Assembly (NCBI GenBank): GCA_963971225.1
Contig: OZ020269.1
Coordinates: 108,137,486-108,201,485, forward strand
From: Melieria omissa
Lineage: Eukaryota > Arthropoda > Insecta > Diptera > Ulidiidae
Direction: 5' to 3'
DNA: 64,000 nt
Position 1 is the stretch's first letter; each line of letters starts with the position of its first letter. Positions 12,291 to 23,968 of the stretch are shown piece by piece. The notes under the pieces were generated by a model. It made no database searches. It had not been told where the DNA came from and saw only the letters and a list, made by a program, of their open reading frames with translations. The position numbers and the translations under genes are program-made.

Positions 12291-12814
12291 AAACCAAAAA
12301 GTAATGTACGAAGACTTATTGAGGAAAATACTAGTTTGCGATTAAAGGAAGAATAAATCTTGTGGGTCGATAAAGAAAGAAGAAGCAGAGGAGCCTGGAA
12401 AAGTATTGAACCAGATCAATATCCTCGCTTCATTGTTGTGAAAGCTGAGAAAGTTAATGAGTAATTGGGAACTTTTGTGCCCAAATTAATTTCAAATTTT
12501 TAATTTAAATTATTTTTTTTATTTTAATTAATTTAATTTTTCTGATATTTCTACGAAAAACTGAAAGGAAACTTGTAACAATTTCCTCGCATTTGGAAGC
12601 CTTGAAATGCTATTTGAAGCCCAAATCCTTTTACTACCTGTCAGCCATTCTAAGATCTACACATCTCCATTAAAGTTGTTCAAATTTAAAATTTCCAAAA
12701 AGGAGCATTGTTTTTTCAAAACCTTATTCCTCAAAATGGTTTCCACCATATCTGAAGATCAACTATACTGATTGACTTGAACTTATAAAGTTTGTAATCC
12801 TAAGGAAGTCTGGT
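12291..12814. other. Non-coding DNA, nothing recognised
   Basis: No open frame of note and no repeat boundary was identified. The stretch leads into dispersed repeat B and may be part of the same longer repeat. Confidence 0.4.
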
Positions 12815-12893
12815 AGACTGTAAAGAATTGTTTACTATAAAGGACTATTCATCGGTTACATTCCCTAGATTGTCAAAAATTTGAAGTTATCCA
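12815..12893 (-). repeat. Dispersed repeat B, copy 1
   Basis: Read on the minus strand, this contains GACAATCTAGGG, then AACCGATGAATAGTCCTT, then TTTACAGTCTA. The same order occurs on the plus strand at 41926-41992, with about 80-85% identity over 65 bp. It is a shared dispersed sequence of unknown class in inverted orientation. Confidence 0.6.
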
Positions 12894-13029
12894 GGTGATT
12901 CTGATTTATGGATAAATTAGGAGCAATAGTGGTGGAAGATAAAGTGCATTTGCTTCTTCTTCCATACAGTTTTGACCGCTGTGGAAATCAGTGCGTGTGA
13001 AAGAATCACGCTGTCGTCGACACACAACA

Positions 13030-13058
13030 GGTAGAGTCCATACGCTCGACACTCTACC
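13030..13058. other. Perfect 8-bp stem hairpin
   Basis: GGTAGAGT (13030-13037) pairs perfectly with ACTCTACC (13051-13058) across a 13-base loop, followed by an A tract. No related copies or function are evident. Confidence 0.4.
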
Positions 13059-14994
13059 GAAAAAAAAATCTATAGTGGATACTTAGCTTTAGAAAGCAAG
13101 CACAACCTTCTTGCTGACTCGTCAAAAATGAAGGACATAAGTTTCTCAATGAATGAGAATTTTTATATAATTGAAAGAATAATTGAATGAAATTATGAAG
13201 TAGTTCCTCAACAACAGTTTCCATCGTGAAAAATTGTGCGATACTTTTTTCATAGACTTACAGCTCCATGGTTTTTGAACTAATATTATTATTTTGTTAA
13301 TTTTTTTAAACTTAAAAAAATCATAAAAATACAATAAAAATATAAAACCTACAAAACCAATTTCCATCTCCATATAAAAATTCATAAAAACAGCAAAAAT
13401 ACTCAACAATAGCAAAAAACATTACAATTTCATTTCGTTTTATATCAGCTGCGAAAATCGCTCTCAGCTCTTTCAAGCAAAAAAAAAATAAAAATTCATA
13501 TTTTCGTTTCCAGGCGTTTAACACTTTTAAAGTAAACAGCTACGTTTAAACTTGCAGCCAACAACATTTAAAACGCCACCCGGCCACTTTGTTGCATGTT
13601 GCGGTGCGGCTGCAAACTGCTGCGTCTGCGACTGCGAGCCAACGCGTGGCGCATTGCATAATGCTGTATGGATTTTCCTGTTGAATGTTAAGCACGCGAA
13701 TGTTTTTATTCCATAAATCACGCCTGCCTCTGGGTCATTTTAATTGCCTATTTGCATGCCGCAAGCGCCGTTGCAGTGCTGCAGGTGAGCGCCGCTTGGA
13801 ATTTTTAAATGAAATGCGAGGCGTCTTTACTCCACACAACCGCACACACACACACATGCCACTTGGCTGTGTCTGTGTGTGTAGTTGAAGTGCGGCCATA
13901 TTTCAATTTGCCGTTGTTGCATTTCATGTTTTAACTCTTTTCGATTTTTATAATGCAAAATGTCTTTATTTTACATGCGAACATGGGTTTATTGGGCATT
14001 TAAAAGCAATTTGAAGGCGATTACGTTTTTTTTTTTTCAACTTATAAATCAGCTTTGTGCTTAATTCAGCGATGGAGCGAAAATTAATGCTCATTGTAGG
14101 GTTGATTGTTGTGGTTGTAAAATTCGGACGAAATATTCGATTTGGAGTTGAATTGCTGAAGGAGTAGAAATGCCAATGACATTTTGGTAGTTTTCTGCTA
14201 TAAAATTTATAAAAGTAATGTTTTTATTTGGTAAATAAAGAAGTATTTAGGAGAAAGAAAATATGGTATAAATTTAAAAAGGATATGTAGAAAAGTGTTT
14301 GGAGAAACTGCATACTTGAACGATGGAATTTATTAAAAAAGTTTAAGGATTTTGGGAAAAAACTTGAAAAAAGACATTTATTAGCAAAAATGGAAGCTCC
14401 AAGAATTTATTTTTAACATACAGACAGCCATATATATTACACATCATTTGCTGATTATTAGTTATTAAAAAAAAAATAAAAATTTATGAAATCCAACTCT
14501 GTTGTGAACTGGTCTCACAAGGCGACACGGTGCTGTGGGCTCACGGTGCGTATACGTGATTTGTGTTTTAGAGCGTTTTATGTGTTTCTCAACTTTGTGA
14601 TGAGAAACAATTTGTATCTGCTTTTGAGCGTAGGTTTCCATGTGACTCGAGTTGGAGCTGATTTATGTGATTTTGACTGCCAATAGTTCATGTCGAATCG
14701 ACCTCCTCCAAGTATTTTTCAATCGTCCATGGTATCTGCTCACTTTATTTTAAAGTTTCTTTTCTTAATTCTTAAAGCTAGGCGCAAGGTAGATGTAGAT
14801 GGCTGGTTGCAATGGTCACACAAAGGCCTCTGTTGGGTCCTTAGTGATATCAGATGGAGATCCTTTCGCGCGTTGTAGTGGTGATCCACTAGAACACAAC
14901 AACTACAACAACCACAACAACAACTACATCTCATCTTTTTATTCATTCTTTAAGAGTTTACAAAAACACAAAAAAAAGGGTAGTGCTAGGAGGG
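13059..14994. other. Unique non-coding DNA
   Basis: No gene or transposon recognised. A short (CA)n run lies near 13842-13856. The sequence alternates between AT-rich stretches and a slightly GC-richer block at 13540-13880. Small frames present are short and lack motifs. Confidence 0.45.
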
Positions 14995-16050
14995 GAGCTT
15001 AATAAGTCAGTGACTTTTTTAATAAAAGAAATTTTGTCTACGAAAAGTAATTTTTTCCTGCAAAAGTCTTCTTTTAACTGGTACAGCGTTTTTGTAATTT
15101 TTTTGATCTTTTCCGAATAATAGGTTTCGTCAAGGTCCTTAAATAAGCGTTTGATTCAGTAATTATCGCTTTATTCGACCCAAATCTTTTGCAGCCAAAC
15201 CATTTCTGCTAATTTGGTAACAGAAAATAGTCACAGGGGGCTCCTGGAATATGCTGGATGGGTTATCAGTTCGTAGTCAACTTTACGGATTTTTACCATG
15301 ACGACTACACAAGTGTGCATCCGTGCATTGTCAGAGTGGAAGATCACTTTTTTCATTTTCAAATGAATGTTGAATCTGTTCCACAGTTCAGAATAATATT
15401 CACCGGTGACAGTTTGTACACTGGTTTGGCTATGTCTCGTATATGGACAGCAAAGTTTCGCTGAAAAATGTGTTTACGGTGTAGTTGGAGATCAACGATG
15501 AAGAGGGAGACCATCTCCGATGAAAGGACCGACTTGATAAGGCTCTAATATCCCTTGGTGTGACCAACTGGAGAAAACGCGCAAAGCAGAGGCGGAGCAA
15601 AGGCTGGTGATCCATCTTGGCCTTCTTTGGGGCACGTTCAACCGGGAAAATCCACTGTTTTGAATGTTCCTTGTTCTTTGGTGTGTTGTAATGAATCCAC
15701 AGTAACGAAAAGGCCAAAAAACTGAATCGGATTGCCGTTGCACATCGCCAAAAACTTCTTGAAGTGTGCTTATAGTCGACTGTCAGCAATCGCGGATAGC
15801 TTTTTCATGTCCAAATATTTATGTCAAATGTGATGCATTCACTCAGTTGAGATGTCTATAGCTTTAGCCACCTCACGCTCTTTTAACCTCCGATCGTGCA
15901 ATATCATTCAATGGATTATATTGCCGAATTCTGCCTCACCTGCGCTGGTAGAACCACAACGAAATTCAATAAACTTAGTTCTTCTCACTAAGCAATTTTT
16001 TAATCACAAAATCTCAGTTCTGCAGGAACCTTTTTTTAATTACTAAAATG
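14995..16050 (-). pseudogene. Decayed DD34D mariner transposase
   Basis: Minus-strand pieces in the right order outline a mariner transposase. The helix-turn-helix part with REVAKAI-DIS lies near 15880. FVTVD with the first catalytic Asp lies near 15690. WIHYNTPKNKEHSKQW, then PVERAPKKAKMD, follow at about 15690-15600. The second Asp lies in FHSDNARMHTCVV near 15330. The PYS..P.D segment with the third Asp is near 15240, shifted into another frame. C-terminal remnants resembling the DLDETYY region lie near 15120. Several frameshifts and stops break the frame. The largest intact piece (15789-15430) is about 120 residues. Terminal inverted repeats were not identified, so the outer limits are approximate. 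Confidence 0.8.
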
Positions 16051-18599
16051 TATGGTGAGAAGTCCTCATTGTATAATTTCTACGAACCCGTTACTGGGTT
16101 TCTTGGTATTGGTTTTTTTAGCTAAAAATAATTTATGAGCATTTCGTGTTCATCAAAACTCACAACGTTGTCTGTTTTCAATGGCTGTTTTAAACTTTTG
16201 ACAATTTTCTACTATCAGATGGTAATTACCAGGGAGAAATTCAAACATCACTTACTTATCCACTTCCCCTCTTATATAAACATTTTCTCACAATTATTTA
16301 TTTACCTTACAGACCACAGATTCGAAGCTGAAGGCCTGAGAGCTGTGAAAATACACAATGCTTAATATTTTTTCCAATTTTATAATTTTTGAATAAACAT
16401 TTGTTGTATAGAAAAGCATTTTGTGCTTCGGAAAACTGCATCCGCCATCTGTTCCAAATAACTGAATGCAAATACTGACAACTGCAACAAACAGCGTTTT
16501 TCCCCATTCAACTCCTCCCTCAAGCACTTTTAAAAACAAAACAAACTTTGTTGTGGAGCAATGACCACTTCAGCTTTTTTTCTCATTTTTTTTTTTGTTA
16601 CTGTACACCCAAAAAATATAAATTTTTTTTTAGCCACTTTGTTGGGCTTGTGTTGCAAATGTTTTTATTTAAGCTGGCACTCACTTTCGCGCATTTGCTT
16701 CGCCATCCACTGAAGCGCCGCCGGCCGTAGGCACCGCTTGACCCACAAAAACTGTCGCCCATCGCCGGCACAATGCAAATCGTAATTGGACGCACATTAA
16801 ATGGGGAGCGCAGTTCTCTGCTGTTCTCTTCTTCAGTTTGGCTTCTGCTTTTCGTGCAGCGCGCTGCGGCGTCGAGTGGCTTATAAAAATCGCACTCCAA
16901 CAACTCCTGCGTCGAGTGGCCGGGCAGTGCAAAAATTAATTATAATTGCAAGTGTTGCCGTTTGTATTTGTTTTCGTTGCAGCTTACTTTGCATTTTTTC
17001 GGCCTCTCGCCTTGGCTGCATTTTAATTACACTTTATTTTACGCTTTTAACGCGAAAAGGTGGCAACGTGCGCGGCGTGTTGTGGGTGATTTTTGTTACA
17101 GTTGCATGGAATCTGGTTGCCAACACTTCTTAGCCGAGTTTGACGCAGCGTTACTTAGCACAAAAGTCAACGACGCTGGCCAAAGAAAGTGTCAGTCAGC
17201 CGGTCGGCGACGACAAGTTGGCAACGTTTTGTGCTCCAGTTGTGACTGGAGTGTGTGCTTTTTATTTGCTTTTAGTGCCTTTTCAGTGTGAAAAAGCGGT
17301 TAAAAAGCGAAAATGGCCGCCTCAAGTGTTTTGGCTGTTTGCTTTTTGCGGCGGTGACACGCGTCTTTTAATTAATTTGTATGAAAATTTAATTGCGCAC
17401 AAGTTCCGAGAGGACAGCGGCGCATGAAGAGGCAGAAAATGTGGCAGCACTGCTCAGCCAATGCAAGCGGTAATCACTTTGCGGCACTTTGGCGGTAATA
17501 ATTTTGTTGGCATTGGATGTTTACTAATAATTCGAAAGCCAAAAGCACATTTGTGAATGAGCGTCGCAAAGAGCTTGAAATATTTTCAAAAGGGAGGAAA
17601 ATCGACAGCTCAAACTCAACTCTGAAAATCTCAAAATTGTGCAGAACTTGAAACATTTCCACAGCGGTAGGAATTTAATTACTCAAACAACACAAATTGG
17701 AGCAACAAATGCCTCCAAACTCCTAAAAACTCTAAAACTAAAATGTTACACATATTTTTCACAACCATAGCTTTTAATTTAAAACACTTTTCCAACTAAT
17801 TGCATTCAATATTTTTTAATTTGCATTCCAAGTTATTGGATATACATTTTTATTTGCCTCTTGTCACGTCCCACAGCCCAAATGTGCTTAGAGTTCACTA
17901 CTGAATTCTGACTTTTATGTTCATTGAAATACTTTATGCGGCTTTAGATAAACAAAATACACACACACACAAAAACTTTGAGCAGTAAAACTTTTTAATA
18001 TTTGCACATTTGAATATTTGATATGCAAATTTGTCTAAGCTACGCGCAAATATTGCTCGATTGCCTTAGACAGCTTGCCAAGAGTGCAGTCGAACAAGTG
18101 TTTTCCACTCTTTCCCCTTCGTCGACGCCCAACTCTGGCTGACTGCATTGGGCCAACTATCGTTCGGTGCCGCCGCTTGCGTTGCGCTCCTTAAAGCTGT
18201 CATTTGGCGTGAAACTTCCATGCGGTCGCTTTGATGTTTCGTATGGGAGCACTTATGTTAAGTATTGATCAAAGTTTTTGGTTTTCAGTTCAGAGTTGCG
18301 TTCAAATATGAGCATTTTTCGATGCATGTGGGGTCCGCTTGTCATTTGCTGCTAATGTGAGCTGAACATTTGGTCGAGCGTCACATTTCTCTGGTTCTAG
18401 AATGGCGTTGAGAAAATTGCAATACTTTATGAATTTTTCATAATTTTGTTCATATATTTATTTATCAGCTCATGTTGAAGTATAAAAGCATTATTTTTTT
18501 CCTCACTTTATGCTTTCGTAAGCACAATTCTTTTGTACTCATGAATTGCATGAATTCACATTGATTAATAAAATTCACTTTAAGATGTCATCTTCCAGT
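16051..18599. other. Unique non-coding DNA
   Basis: No gene recognised. A GC-richer block at 16680-17300 produces overlapping frames on both strands without motifs. No transposon ends or notable repeats apart from a short (CA)n near 17961-17972. Confidence 0.45.
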
Positions 18600-18760
18600 C
18601 AAATCATGTTTTCCATATAAAATTCTATCGAACCTATTGTACCTAGTCAACTGTTGAGTTTCGATAACTGAAAAACATGCATTGAATTATTTTCACCAAG
18701 TCCGAAATCAGTGGACCTAATAGATCACGTTTCTCTTAAAGCTGACAGGGTCTACCAACA

Positions 18761-18959
18761 ATAATAATTTAAAAATAATAATTGACTGGCATAAGCAATT
18801 TTTACTCTCAGAAGTTTGCCATTTCCAGCTGAGAGGACAGCCACCGAAAGAGAAAACGAGTTTCCCGTTATTTTTATTAGGTGTTATTACAGGCAGTATT
18901 TGAACCTGCGGTTGCTGCCTTTGACTCGTTGTCCAATGCACTAACCAACTGAGCCACGA
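18761..18959 (-). mobile_element. tRNA-derived SINE with perfect 11-bp target duplication
   Basis: GTCTACCAACA occurs at 18750-18760 and again at 18960-18970, a perfect 11-bp target-site duplication. Between them, read on the minus strand, the element opens with a perfect polymerase III A box (TGGCTCAGTTGG, about 18954-18943). A B-box-like GGTTCAAAT follows about 40 bases later. Then come a non-tRNA body with AATGGCAAACTTCTGAGAGT and an (ATT)n-like tail at 18761-18784. The tRNA part can be folded with single mismatches in each arm. The body motif is shared in weaker form with the SINE at 48.05-48.30 kb. Confidence 0.85.
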
Positions 18960-19395
18960 GTCTACCAACAGGTTTTGTTTAATACAAAATACCTTTCTAA
19001 TTATTTTTTATTTGAAGTGCACCAAATTTGATGTCAAAAAACATGGTCACATCATGATTCTCCATACAAACTTTTAACTCATTCTTAGCCTCGCCAGAAT
19101 TTCCTTTAAAGCAATGCAACTTTTTTTGTGATCATGTTTCCCTCGTCAAACTTTTAAATCATGTTCGTTCCAATCAGATTTTGGTCGAAAACAATGAAAA
19201 AAGATTTCAAATTGTTTCTAATTTGAATAGCTTTTTTGTTTTTGTTTGAAGTTCAAAAAAATGATTCAATGACCAAACAAACTTTTAACTCATTTTTCCC
19301 CCTGTCAGATTTTGATTTAAAACATTAAAAAATATTTGTCTTTTCACTCATTATTAGCCTCGTCAGATTTTGTTCTAAAATAATTACAAAATACA

Positions 19396-20130
19396 AGGTG
19401 GTGCAAAAGTTGTCACCTGGTGCAAGAGTTGTCACTCAGTGTTTTTTGGTTCAAATTTGTTTGTGAATGAATGAGCGAATGAATGTATGAATGAAGAAAT
19501 GAACGCATGAATAGAAATGATTTGTTCATTCATAGGAATGATTTATTCATTCATAGGAATGGTTTATTTATATATTCATTCATTCATTCAATCATTCATT
19601 CACTTATTCATTCTTTCATTCAATCAATCATTCATTTATTTATTCATTCATAAACAAATTTGAGCCAATTTTGAATAGGAATGATTTATTCCTTCATTCA
19701 TTCATTCATTCACTCATTTTTTCATTCATCCATTCATTCCTTTATAAACAAATTGCGCTAGGTGGCAACTTTTGCGTCAGCCTTCGAACTTTCAACATTT
19801 TTCTCCACACCAGATTATGAAAACAAATTGCTTCTTTCTTGTTTGTCAATGAATGAGCGAATGAATGTATGAATGAAGAAATGAACGCATGAATAGAAAT
19901 GATTTGTTCATTCATAGGAATGATTTATTCATTCATAGGAATGGTTTATATATTCATTCATTCATTCAATCATTCATTCACTTATTCATTCATTTATTTA
20001 TGCATTCATAAACAAATTTGAGCCAATTTTGAATAGGAATGATTTATTCCTTCATTCATTCACTCATTTTTTCATTCATTCATTCATTCCTTCATAAACA
20101 AATTGCGCTAGGTGGCAACTTTTGCGTCAC
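19396..20130. repeat. Tandemly duplicated ATTC/GAAT-rich block
   Basis: Two long direct copies occupy about 19465-19790 and 19848-20130. They start with GAATGAATGAGCGAATGAAT and end with TTGCGCTAGGTGGCAACTTT (offsets about 382 at the left and 350 at the right, so they differ by deletions within ATTC tracts). The opening AGGTGGTGCAAAAGTTGTCA (19396) and the closing GGTGGCAACTTTTGCGTCA (19761) are near inverted complements. The block may therefore be a MITE that accumulated (ATTC)n and was later duplicated. Confidence 0.7.
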
Positions 20131-20235
20131 CCTTCAAACTTTTAACATTTTTCGCCACATCAGATTATGAAAAAAAATTGCTTCTTCTGTCAATTGGTTC
20201 ATGAAATCATGTTTCTGTGTATAATCTCTTAACCC

Positions 20236-23200
20236 TTAAAGAAAGTGAAGAAGAATTCGCGTGGGCAGACGTGCCCTTTTGTAGCTCCGCGGTTTTTTGT
20301 GTTTATACATGTTTGCGCGTGTTTAATATATAAATAAATGTTTCGTGTATCGCTTAATGTCCGACGGTCGCTGCTACCGCGTTGTGGCCGGCTAAAATCG
20401 CGCTACCAAACCAATAAATAAAAAAATAAATTAAATCAAACGCGTCTTGCGCACAAATATAAAGTGCAGTGCGAGTGCAGTTATTCTTGCTGTCCACCAA
20501 TTCGACCTCCGTCCGCGTTGTGTTGTTGCTGTGTTTTTTTCCCGTGTTGTCTTTTTCCTCCGTCCGTTTTTAGTAGCGCTACATGCGGTACTGTTCGACA
20601 CTGGGAAATTGACTGCTCTGTGGTAAAGGCAGAACACTTACCACAGGGCAACATCAATTTTTCAGTGCATCAGATCGCATTTCCGACTGCTTTCCTTGTC
20701 CTTTAACCCACCCAGGTCATGGTGCTGGACAAATTTCGTATAGCCTTCTGCAACGTGCGCGGGCTCAGGGCGAACTTTTTCGCAATATACGCGTTTGTAA
20801 ATCTCCACAAACCCCATGTAATGGCACTAGGTGAGACCCAGGTGTGTGAGGATGCAAATCCACTGGATTTCCACATCCCAGGGTACCACCTACTGCCATT
20901 ATTCTCTCCCCACAGGGGTCTTGCTCTTTATGTGTGCAGTAATGTTGCGTACCAGTGCCAGCAACAACTATACACGACGGATGCCGAATTTAGCTCCATG
21001 TGGGTTAAATTCAATATCCAGTCGCACATTCTGCACTTCTGCTTTCTGTACAGAAGCCCGAATTCAGGGAGAGATTTTACTTATAACAAGTTTGATCTTC
21101 TCTCTGATTCTATTTCCCATATTCTGGAATCGTATCCGAATAGTGAAATTGTAGTTGCTGGTGATTTCAATATTCATAATTCCAATTGGCTACGCCATTC
21201 CAGCAACACAACTCCTGAAGGCTTGTATGTCGAGCTCTTTGCCGAGTCTAATAACTTGACTCAAATAGTGCATGAACCAACGCATATCCCCTGCGTTGAG
21301 GGGCAAGCACTCAATACTCTAGACCTTTTTCTCACTTCACATCATGAAAAATATGATGTTGAAATGCACGCACCTCTTGGAAACTCGGACCATTGCACCA
21401 TTTTGGCGTCTTTTTCATACTCTTCTATCCGCAATGCTTCGCCTTTAGCCCGGAAGCGCTTAATGTGGAAGTATGATAAAGCTAACTGGAGTGGACTTAA
21501 CGATTTTTTCACCCACTTCAATTGGAAATTGTGTTTTCTTGATAGAAACATAAATGCCGCAGCCAAAATGGTTGAAGAAATTATATTATTAGGAATGCGG
21601 TCCTTCATCCCTAATAAGCTGGTTTGCATTAAACCCAAGGACAATATCTGGTTTAATGAGACATGCAGAATTGCTGTCAGGTCGAAAGAGGAAGCTTTCA
21701 GAACATGGCAGGCAAATAAAAATGCCGCCACTGAACAGCTGCGTAAACAGGCTAGAAATCGATGCAATGCCATCCTAAAGCGCCAAAAGTTTCTGCACGA
21801 ACAGCGCCAAAGGAAAAAAGTTCTTCAATGCCAGCGTGGTAGTAAGAACTTTTGGTCATTCGTTAAGAAGGTGAAGAATCAAACATCGTCTTCAATTCCA
21901 ACTCTCCTTAACAATGATCAAATCATCACTCACTCGGTTGATCTGCCCCCCAGCGATCAACCACTACCCGTAGTCGAGAACGTATCTTGCTATATGCCAG
22001 AAATTCATTTTCGGACACGGGTAGTTAAAAGAGTGCATGCAAATCTCGATGTAAATAAGGCTTCAGGGCCGGACGGCATTCCAGCCCTTGTTTTGCAAAA
22101 GTGCGCTACCTCACTGGCTTGTCCATTACGCAAACTTTTCAACATGTCATACACCACAGGTGTATTTCCGACATGTTGGAAGGTGGCAAACGTTCAACCA
22201 GTTCCTAAAAAAGGCAAGACTACTGACCCTGCGAACTACCGGCCTATAGCAATCTGTTCAGTGCTTTCCAAAGTAATGGAAGGCATTGTAAACTTCAACC
22301 TTGTGAAATATCTGGAGCACAATAGACTGCTAAGTGACCGCCAATACGGCTTCCGAAGACAACGATCGACGGGAGACCTTATGGCGGTCCTCACCGAGAA
22401 ATGGAACCATAGCATTCTAACCTCGGTGAAAGCAAGGTTGTTGCATTGGATATTTCTAAGGCCTTTGACCGGGTGTGGCATAAAGCACTCGTGTCAAAAT
22501 TGATTGCCTATGGCGTCGGTAGTATCTTCTCTCGTTGGATAACGAGCTTCCTCTATGATCGCTCTATTCGTGTTGTAATAGACGGCATAGCCTCGGAAAA
22601 GCACTCCCTTAGCGCGGGAGTGCCGCAGGGTTCGGTCCTTTCTCCAACCCTTTTCCTTATCTTCATCAACGACCTATTGTCGTCGACGAAGAATCCCATC
22701 TACTCGTTTGCGGATGACAGCACTATTTGTCATTCATACTCCTTCACAAAACGCCCCAGCTCTGTGGAGATTGAGAGAGAACGGCGCCGTATGAATGACA
22801 CACTTAATAGCGACCTACAAACAATCACCAAGTGGGGTCAAGCGAACAGGGTCGATTTCAAACCCCGCAAAACCCAATGTTGCCTGTTATCCCATAAACG
22901 AATCTCCCCACATCCCAACACATCCCTGGTTATGGGTGGTGTGGGTATTGCGGAATCGGCAGCTCTTGATGTTCTGGGCATGTCCATTAAGAACGACCTT
23001 CGTTGGAACGATCATATTTTTGGCGTGTCGAAAGAAGCAGCCAAGTGCCTCGACTTCTTAAAGCGGTGCAAAAAATATTTCACCCCGTCCGATCTCCGCA
23101 TTATTTATACCACTTATATCCGACCTAAAATGGAGTTTAACTCGCAACTGTGGGCGGGGGCTTCAAAAACCCATTTGGAGCTCCTGGACCGGGTGCAAAA

Positions 23201-23661
23201 CCGTGCGATTAAACTTATAGGGGACAGTAGGGCATCCAGCTCTATTGACTCCTTGGAGCATCGTCGAAACGTGGCATGTGTGGTGTTATTCTACCGATAC
23301 TTTTTCGGTAATTGCTCAGTGGAGATGAGCAGCTTGATGCCATCACTCCGGGTATTCCCACGGGCAACCCGTTTGAACACTGGCGCCCATGCATTCCACG
23401 TCGAAACGATGTTCCAGCGCACTACGCACTACAGAGAAAGTTCGTTCCTGGCCCGAACAGCGCGATTGTGGAATGGTCTCCCTGCACACGTTTTCCCCAG
23501 CACCTATGATCTTGATGGATTCAAGGCAAGAGTCCATAAATTCTTCACCCAACTTCCTCTCTCCCAACCTATTTATCCTTCCTGAACCAGCGCAATGCCT
23601 CGCATTTATAGGGGTCATCCCCTGCGCGTTGGCTCGTCAAAAAAAAAAAAAAAAAAAAAAC
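20236..23661 (+). mobile_element. Non-LTR (LINE) retrotransposon, nearly complete, poly(A) ended
   Basis: The element has a roughly 480-bp 5' leader, an endonuclease-RT reading frame, a short 3' UTR (23586-23638) and a pure A tail of about 22 bases at 23639-23660. AACCC at 20231-20235 and AACCC after the A tail (23659-23663) could be a short target duplication, but the A tail makes this ambiguous. It sits inside the degenerate array seen on both sides. A 5'-truncated, inverted copy of its 3' end lies at 52982-53207 with about 95% identity, so the family moved fairly recently. No RNase H domain is seen. The lineage looks like Jockey/CR1-group LINEs, but the clade cannot be fixed by eye. A separate ORF1 is not convincing. 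A short frame at 20464-20706 is of unknown meaning. Confidence 0.88.
20719..23585 (+). pseudogene. LINE endonuclease-reverse transcriptase, one frameshift
   Basis: The protein would nick target DNA and copy its own RNA at the break. The first frame (20719-22503) starts with an AP-type endonuclease. It shows CNVRGL (11-16), the catalytic Glu in ALGET (Glu39), YRSPN (111-115), AGDFN (147-151), LDLF (201-204) and SDH (223-225). It then enters the RT domain with NKASGPDGIP and NYRPIAICSVLSK. A one-base loss around 22425-22445 shifts the frame. The second frame (22446-23585) continues with DISKAFDRVWHKAL, GVPQGSVLSPTLF (58-70), the catalytic FADD (88-91) and a C-terminal thumb ending in TARLWNGLPAHVF. 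All key catalytic residues are present, and the shift seems to be the only break. This may be a very young dead copy, or an assembly error. Confidence 0.9.
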
Positions 23662-23950
23662 CCATTGTTCGCTCATCAGATTTAAATTAAAAAAAAAAAA
23701 TTTTAAATAGGCGTAAAATTATTATTACATTGAAGTATTTATACGAAGTTCTAAGTTATTTGAAAAATTTTATTAATTTGCCTATACAAACCTTAACTCT
23801 CAGCAATGATTTTTAAATTCAAATTTTGATTTACGAAAAATTAAAAATACGCATCGATATATTTTTGATTGCAGTATTTTCACCAACTTTTAAATCAAAA
23901 GCCGTATTAACAAACGATTCTCCATTTAACCCTGTTTGATCCCTTATTTT
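23662..23950. repeat. Degenerate tandem array, right part after the LINE
   Basis: CGCTCATCAGATTTAAATTAAA directly follows the LINE A tail. Phrases such as AAACCTTAACTCTCAG..ATTTTGATTT (23790-23835) and CAACTTTTAAATCAAAA (about 23884) match the array on the left of the LINE. This supports insertion of the LINE into a pre-existing array. Confidence 0.5.
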
Positions 23951-23968
23951 CAGTTTTTTACTCCGCTT

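Larger units (their letters stand above)
18600..20220. repeat. Degenerate tandem array (CAAACTTTTAACTCAT family), left part
   Basis: The phrase CAAACTTTTAA(C/A)TCAT followed some bases later by (T/A)CAGATTTTG recurs near 19065, 19147 and 19287. Partial copies lie near 19343, 19785 and 20133, and similar words (ATCATGTTT, TTTCTAATT) recur between them. The same words reappear after the retrotransposon, near 23665-23930. This indicates one old array that was split by later insertions. Unit length is irregular and identity low. Confidence 0.6.
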
